A stretch of DNA of 53,211 nt from HGM04593 sp045654885 (GTDB taxonomy: Bacteria; Bacteroidota; Bacteroidia; Bacteroidales; Bacteroidaceae): NCBI GenBank assembly GCA_045654885.1, contig JAZOOF010000006.1, positions 1 to 53,211 on the forward strand, given 5' to 3'. The notes beneath the pieces were generated by a model. That model was given only the letters and a program-made list of their open reading frames with translations. It was not told where the DNA came from and did not search any database. This document shows positions 51,701 to 53,211 of the stretch, one piece after another. The translations under genes and the position numbers were made by a program. Each line of letters starts with the position of its first letter. The stretch's first letter is position 1.

Positions 51701-51834
51701 ATGATAGGGTTGTCCACCGATGGATACTCGCGTACACCAAGGGTGTTGTAACCTATGAAACCGAAGATAAGTATTATAATTGTAAGCACCGTCGCAAGAA
51801 CGGGGCGGCGTATGCTCAGTTCGGAAATGTTCAT
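48793..51834 (-). CDS. RND efflux pump permease (AcrB/HAE1 type)
   Basis: The 1013-residue inner-membrane pump starts MNISELSIRRPVLATVLTII. The proton-relay aspartates are in SVGLVVDDAIVMTENIYIRI (TM4), as in AcrB. Porter-domain phrases such as AGANADVIESQITEPLEQNI, and the second-half repeat LVAKNGILIVEFANMKQQAG, are present. It expels drugs, bile salts or other hydrophobic compounds. Adaptor gene upstream (24-base gap) and TolC gene downstream (four-base overlap) complete the system. No regulator gene is within the window. Confidence 0.96.
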   Translation of the reverse strand: MNISELSIRRPVLATVLTIIILIFGFIGYNTLGVREYPSVDNPIISVSCSYAGANADVIESQITEPLEQNINGIPGIRSISSVSQQGQCRITVEFELSVDLETAANDVRDKVSRAQRFLPRDCDPPTVSKADADATPILMIAIQSDKRSLLELSEIADLTVKEQLQTIPDVSNVQIWGEKRYSMRIWLDPTKLAAHGLTPVDVKNAITKENVELPSGSIEGNTVELTLRTMGQMHTAGEFNNIILKKSGGNIIRISDVGHAELGPADIKSYMKMNGVPMVGVAVIPQPGANHIEIADAVYERMELMKKDLPDDVEYTYGFDSTKFIRASIDEVKSTIYEAFILVIIIIFLFLRDWRVTLVPCIVIPVSLIGAFFVMYVAGFSINVLTMLAIVLSVGLVVDDAIVMTENIYIRIEQGMRPLKAGIEGSKEIFFAVISTTITLIAVFLPIVFMEGTSGRLFREFSFVVAGSVVISSFAALTFTPMIATKILKRRKEQKWLYRKTEPFFTGLNNLYYKSLNSFLKVRWVAIPVLLIMFVLIGYLWSKIPAEMAPMEDRSQITINTRGAEGASYEFMRDYTEDITLLVDSIVPDAVSVTSRVSSGSGNIRITLKDIADRDYTQMDVAEKLTAAIAGKTKARAFVQQQSSFGGRRGSMPIQYVIQATSSDKLREVLPVFLQRVHENPVFKMADADLKFNSPETRVNINRDKAGMLGASVRDVAETLQYGLSGQRMGYFYMNGKQYEIIGQINRQQRNTPSSVKSIYIRCSNGQMIQLDNFVEFIESTAPPKLYHYNRFLSATISAGLAEGKTIGDGLAEMDKIAEEVLDDTFRTALTGDSKEFRESSSSLMFAFILALVLIYLILAAQFESFKDPFIIMLTVPLAIAGALIFMYCRDITMNVFSQIGIIMLIGLVAKNGILIVEFANMKQQAGESKMEAIKNASLQRLRPILMTSLSTMLGLIPLMFAGGEGANQRIAMGTAVVGGMLVSTILTMYIVPAVYSYISTEREENKEEENR

Positions 51835-51858
51835 ATATCTCTACTCTTTGGCGTTGAG

Positions 51859-52938
51859 TTACTCGAAACTTTCAATCTTTACAGCAGAGCCTTTGCGCAG
51901 CTGCAGGGTTCCCGATGTGAGGATGGTGTCGCCGCTGTGCAGGCCTTCGATAATCTGAATCTCGGCATCGGTGCGCAGGCCTATAATAACGTCAACAGGC
52001 TCGGCCTTGCCGCCACGGTACACGAATACCTTGTTCTTGCCCATCTCGGGCACGATGGCCTCGGCAGGTACTGAAATGGCATCGGCAATCTCCTTCTGCT
52101 TCAGTCTGATGGCAGTGTACTGGCCGGGCATGAGCAACTGGTCCTTGTTGTCGTAAAGGGCACGCACCGTGAGGTTGTGTGTCTCGGGGTCGAGGCTCGA
52201 CTCGGTAGCATACACCTGTGCCTCGAATGGCGCGATGTGTCCGTCTACGTTGAATGTGAGGTTTGTACCTCTTTTCACATCCCTTGCATATCGTTCCGAA
52301 ACAGAGAACTCAATCTTTATTGGTGAGATTGATGTCAGTGTAGCAATGATTGTGGATGGTGATGCGTATGCACCCACGCTCACCTGTCGCAGACCTATTA
52401 TGCCGTCGAACGGTGCGCGCAGCTCTGTCATCTTAATCTGTGCCTTTACTTGCTCAATGTCGGCTTTCAGTGTTGCAAGCTCGGTCTTTACAATCTCCAG
52501 CGCCTCCTTACTCACGGCATCGCGCTGCAAAAGTGCGCTCTGGCGGTATACACGGTCCTCGGCCAGCGGAACCTGTGCCTCGAGGCGAGAGAGGTGTGCC
52601 TGCAACTGTGAGTCGTTGACCTTAGCCAGCAGTGTTCCCTTCTCCACGAATGTGCCCTCGGTGAAGAATATGTCGGTAATCTTTCCCGATGTCTCGAATG
52701 TGAGCTGCACCTCCTCGTCGGGTACAAGCTTTCCCACGGTGAGAATCTCGTCGGTTAACAGGTTGGGCTTCAAAATCTTTGCCGTTACGTTCAACACTTT
52801 CTTGGCATTGTTCTTGACGGGGGTGTTCTCGGTTGTGGCAAGTTCTTCGTTCTGTTGCGGTCTCAGTTTGTAATAACCGAAAATAGAGACTCCTGCAACA
52901 ATCACTGCAACCATTCCCCATTTGAGATATTTCTTCAT
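51859..52938 (-). CDS. RND efflux periplasmic adaptor (membrane fusion protein)
   Basis: The 359-residue protein has an N-terminal membrane anchor (MVAVIVAGVSIFGYYKL), a lipoyl-like half (GKITDIFFTEGTFVEKGTLL), a short helical hairpin (LSRLEAQVPLAEDRVYRQSA), the second lipoyl half with MTELRAPFDGIIGLRQVSVG, and a beta-barrel plus membrane-proximal domain. It bridges the RND pump and TolC. It is the first gene of the operon, with a -7 box about 130 bases upstream. Confidence 0.94.
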   Translation of the reverse strand: MKKYLKWGMVAVIVAGVSIFGYYKLRPQQNEELATTENTPVKNNAKKVLNVTAKILKPNLLTDEILTVGKLVPDEEVQLTFETSGKITDIFFTEGTFVEKGTLLAKVNDSQLQAHLSRLEAQVPLAEDRVYRQSALLQRDAVSKEALEIVKTELATLKADIEQVKAQIKMTELRAPFDGIIGLRQVSVGAYASPSTIIATLTSISPIKIEFSVSERYARDVKRGTNLTFNVDGHIAPFEAQVYATESSLDPETHNLTVRALYDNKDQLLMPGQYTAIRLKQKEIADAISVPAEAIVPEMGKNKVFVYRGGKAEPVDVIIGLRTDAEIQIIEGLHSGDTILTSGTLQLRKGSAVKIESFE

Positions 52939-53070
52939 CGTAGTAATTTGTGTAAGATGTTTAATAAAAATTTGACTTCAAAAAGATAAAAAGGTTTAAT
53001 TTGAAAGTTCTTTTAACATGTTGGCACAGATGATTCTTGCCTGAATGCCAAAGAGTTTCAAAAGTTACCG

Positions 53071-53078
53071 CAAAGATA
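53071..53078 (-). promoter_or_regulatory. -7 box of the efflux operon
   Basis: The minus strand reads TATCTTTG. Transcription from near 53064 would give a leader of about 125 bases. The -33 region is unclear. The rest of 52939-53211 shows no gene and no regulator start. Confidence 0.5.
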
Positions 53079-53211
53079 GTAAGAAAAATCGAAAGACAGG
53101 GAAAATCGGGGAATAATAGTTGTCTGCGAGCGATTTATCGTACATTGGCGAAATAAGGCGAAGCCACGAAAAGCCAACAAAATGCCCGTTGAAGCCAAAG
53201 TTTCGTTACCA

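Noticed and set aside
1..53211. CRISPR array, phage or insertion sequence
   Set aside because: No regularly spaced direct repeats, no cas genes, no integrase or transposase reading frame and no target-site duplications were seen.

Overview
The window looks like chromosomal DNA from a gut-type Bacteroidales. A Prevotella-like or related T9SS-bearing lineage is more likely than a typical Bacteroides. The grounds are SusC/SusD paralogues, fused-alpha KorA/KorB, split MutA/MutB, many promoters with the Bacteroidetes -7 box TAnnTTTG, few Shine-Dalgarno sequences, and two exported proteins that end in type IX secretion sorting tails. No phage, transposase, CRISPR array or plasmid gene was seen.

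Layout: 0.3-4.5 kb holds a PorE-like T9SS envelope lipoprotein and a secreted endonuclease I with a T9SS tail. 4.8-8.8 kb is mutA-mutB. 9.1-13.4 kb holds topB, a U32-type (TrhP-like) tRNA hydroxylase and dusB. 13.4-15.1 kb is a three-gene hipB-hipS-hipT-like toxin-antitoxin module with three helically phased operator palindromes. 15.1-19.9 kb holds an acyltransferase, then a Gate-domain membrane protein with mtnN and luxS, and two duplicated small lipoproteins. 19.9-26 kb holds tRNA-Gln, an fdtA/GNAT/fdtB deoxyaminosugar cassette and the housekeeping run tatD-yidD-rnpA-hemD-DUF4271-LOG. 26-31 kb holds comM, a cysteine-less thioredoxin-fold lipoprotein, typA and, on the other strand, rpsO.

31.4-41.5 kb holds an NhaC-type antiporter and a compact polysaccharide-utilisation locus (SusC, SusD, GH85 endo-beta-N-acetylglucosaminidase with a GEVED-like domain and T9SS tail), probably for releasing N-glycans from glycoproteins. 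41.8-44.8 kb is korA-korB. 44.9-52.9 kb is a tripartite RND efflux operon (adaptor, pump, TolC) followed by a TonB-linked outer-membrane barrel with its own promoter.

Functional links: KorAB makes succinyl-CoA (or fixes CO2 onto it) and MutAB isomerises it to methylmalonyl-CoA, the route to propionate. PorE belongs to the machine that should export both the nuclease and the GH85 enzyme. MtnN and LuxS run the activated-methyl cycle and form the AI-2 precursor. Five copies of a hairpin-forming intergenic repeat (TGTCATCCTGAACG...) are scattered between operons.

Limits: all calls come from reading the sequence and remembered family motifs. No alignment, structure prediction or database search was run. 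Residue numbers refer to the start chosen in each entry.
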